Assembly (NCBI RefSeq): GCF_052324685.1
Contig: NC_135211.1
Span: forward strand, 528,501 to 592,500
Origin: Brachyhypopomus gauderio
Lineage: Eukaryota > Chordata > Actinopteri > Gymnotiformes > Hypopomidae
Direction of reading: 5' to 3'
DNA: 64,000 nt
Notes under the pieces: model-generated
Database searches by the model: none
Seen by the model: the letters and a program-made list of their open reading frames with translations, nothing else
What the model was told of the DNA's origin: nothing
Program-made: the position numbers and the translations under genes
Shown: in pieces, positions 63,598 to 64,000 of the stretch
Layout of the letters: each line of letters starts with the position of its first letter
How positions within the stretch are numbered: position 1 is the stretch's first letter

Positions 63598-64000
63598 GGT
63601 CTGAGTGACCTGTAGTGAGGCCACACAGCCTGGACCTACACAGAACAAAACAATAGACGGGAAACAGGAAAGTCCAATTTTGTTTACACAGTAAGACTAA
63701 AGCAAAGGAGAACATGTTTGGGTAAACCTTTTGAGTGTTTTCTGGAAAAGGAAATATCTGCTTTGGTCATGAGTCTGGTGTTTTGTTTGAGACAGCAGGG
63801 GGAGCTCTATGACAATAACGTTATCGGTGGAAGAGACTGGGAGAAAGAACAGTGAGCTGAGCTTCAGTAAAGACATGAGGTTTTACAGCAGCTTCATATA
63901 TACTGTATGATGTGATATATGATGTGTATGATATGATGGAGGAGAGTACCAGTACAGGATGAAATAGTCTACCAGTACAGGATGCTAGACTATTGCAGGA
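63598..64000. other. Window end, no gene recognised
   Basis: Minus-strand ORFs of 69 and 86 aa overlap the MITE edge and have no known domain. Short GATGTG/TATGAT repeats lie near 63900-63940. Confidence 0.4.

Noticed and set aside
63439-63715. 69- and 86-aa minus-strand ORFs as a gene at the window end
   Set aside because: They overlap a hAT MITE and show no domain or splice support.

Overview
This is vertebrate, almost certainly teleost, nuclear DNA. It holds three ordinary vertebrate genes with canonical introns (mtch2, psmc3 and an intronless apelin-receptor-like GPCR). The rest is mostly fish-type repeats: Tc1 elements with CACTGCTC or IR/DR ends, Ty3/Gypsy chromovirus and other LTR elements, L2 and L1 LINEs, hAT, Harbinger and Tc1/mariner-like MITEs, a tRNA-derived SINE, and many micro- and minisatellites. 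An otophysan fish is plausible from the repeat families, but that is inference only.

Left part (1-22 kb): repeat-rich. A Tc1 transposase fragment runs into about nine copies of a ~190-bp satellite. After it come a broken Myb/SANT-like ORF, an LTR-element remnant, a hAT element with a Harbinger MITE nested in it, and a TIR-bounded ~2.2-kb DNA element. One plausible small host gene (10035-11407) has three exons and encodes a predicted 172-aa tail-anchored protein of unknown function. Further right are a degenerate L2 LINE, an intact IR/DR Tc1 element nested in a solo LTR, another solo LTR, and a Tc1 deletion derivative that keeps only the DNA-binding half of its transposase.

Middle part (22-41 kb): a G2E3-like HECT pseudogene on the plus strand (22.2-31.1 kb) is split by a complete 5.1-kb Gypsy chromovirus with seemingly identical LTRs and one uninterrupted gag-pol frame. 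It is also invaded by a solo LTR of the same family, a hAT MITE and a minisatellite. Next, on the minus strand, is a multi-exon DDE-integrase pseudogene (31.4-34.2 kb) with two solo LTRs in its introns. Then follow a DNA transposon with an internal hAT MITE and solo LTR, a partial LTR element with an acidic ORF, an L1 ORF1 fragment, a mariner-like MITE, a small SAM-like gene remnant and an IS630/Tc1-like transposase remnant.

Right part (42-57 kb): gene-dense and conserved. mtch2 (13 coding exons, 300 aa) and psmc3 (11 coding exons, 427 aa) lie in tandem on the plus strand. The GPCR lies convergently downstream. Their introns carry minisatellites, UG-rich splice acceptors, a triplicated splice acceptor and a hAT element. 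The last 7 kb (57-64 kb) shows no recognisable gene, only a 45-bp minisatellite, an LTR fragment and a hAT MITE.

The genes do not form a pathway. MTCH2 acts in the mitochondrial outer membrane, PSMC3 in the proteasome base, and the GPCR at the cell surface; their adjacency reflects synteny. Many mobile-element boundaries are supported by target-site duplications (TSDs) read directly from the sequence.
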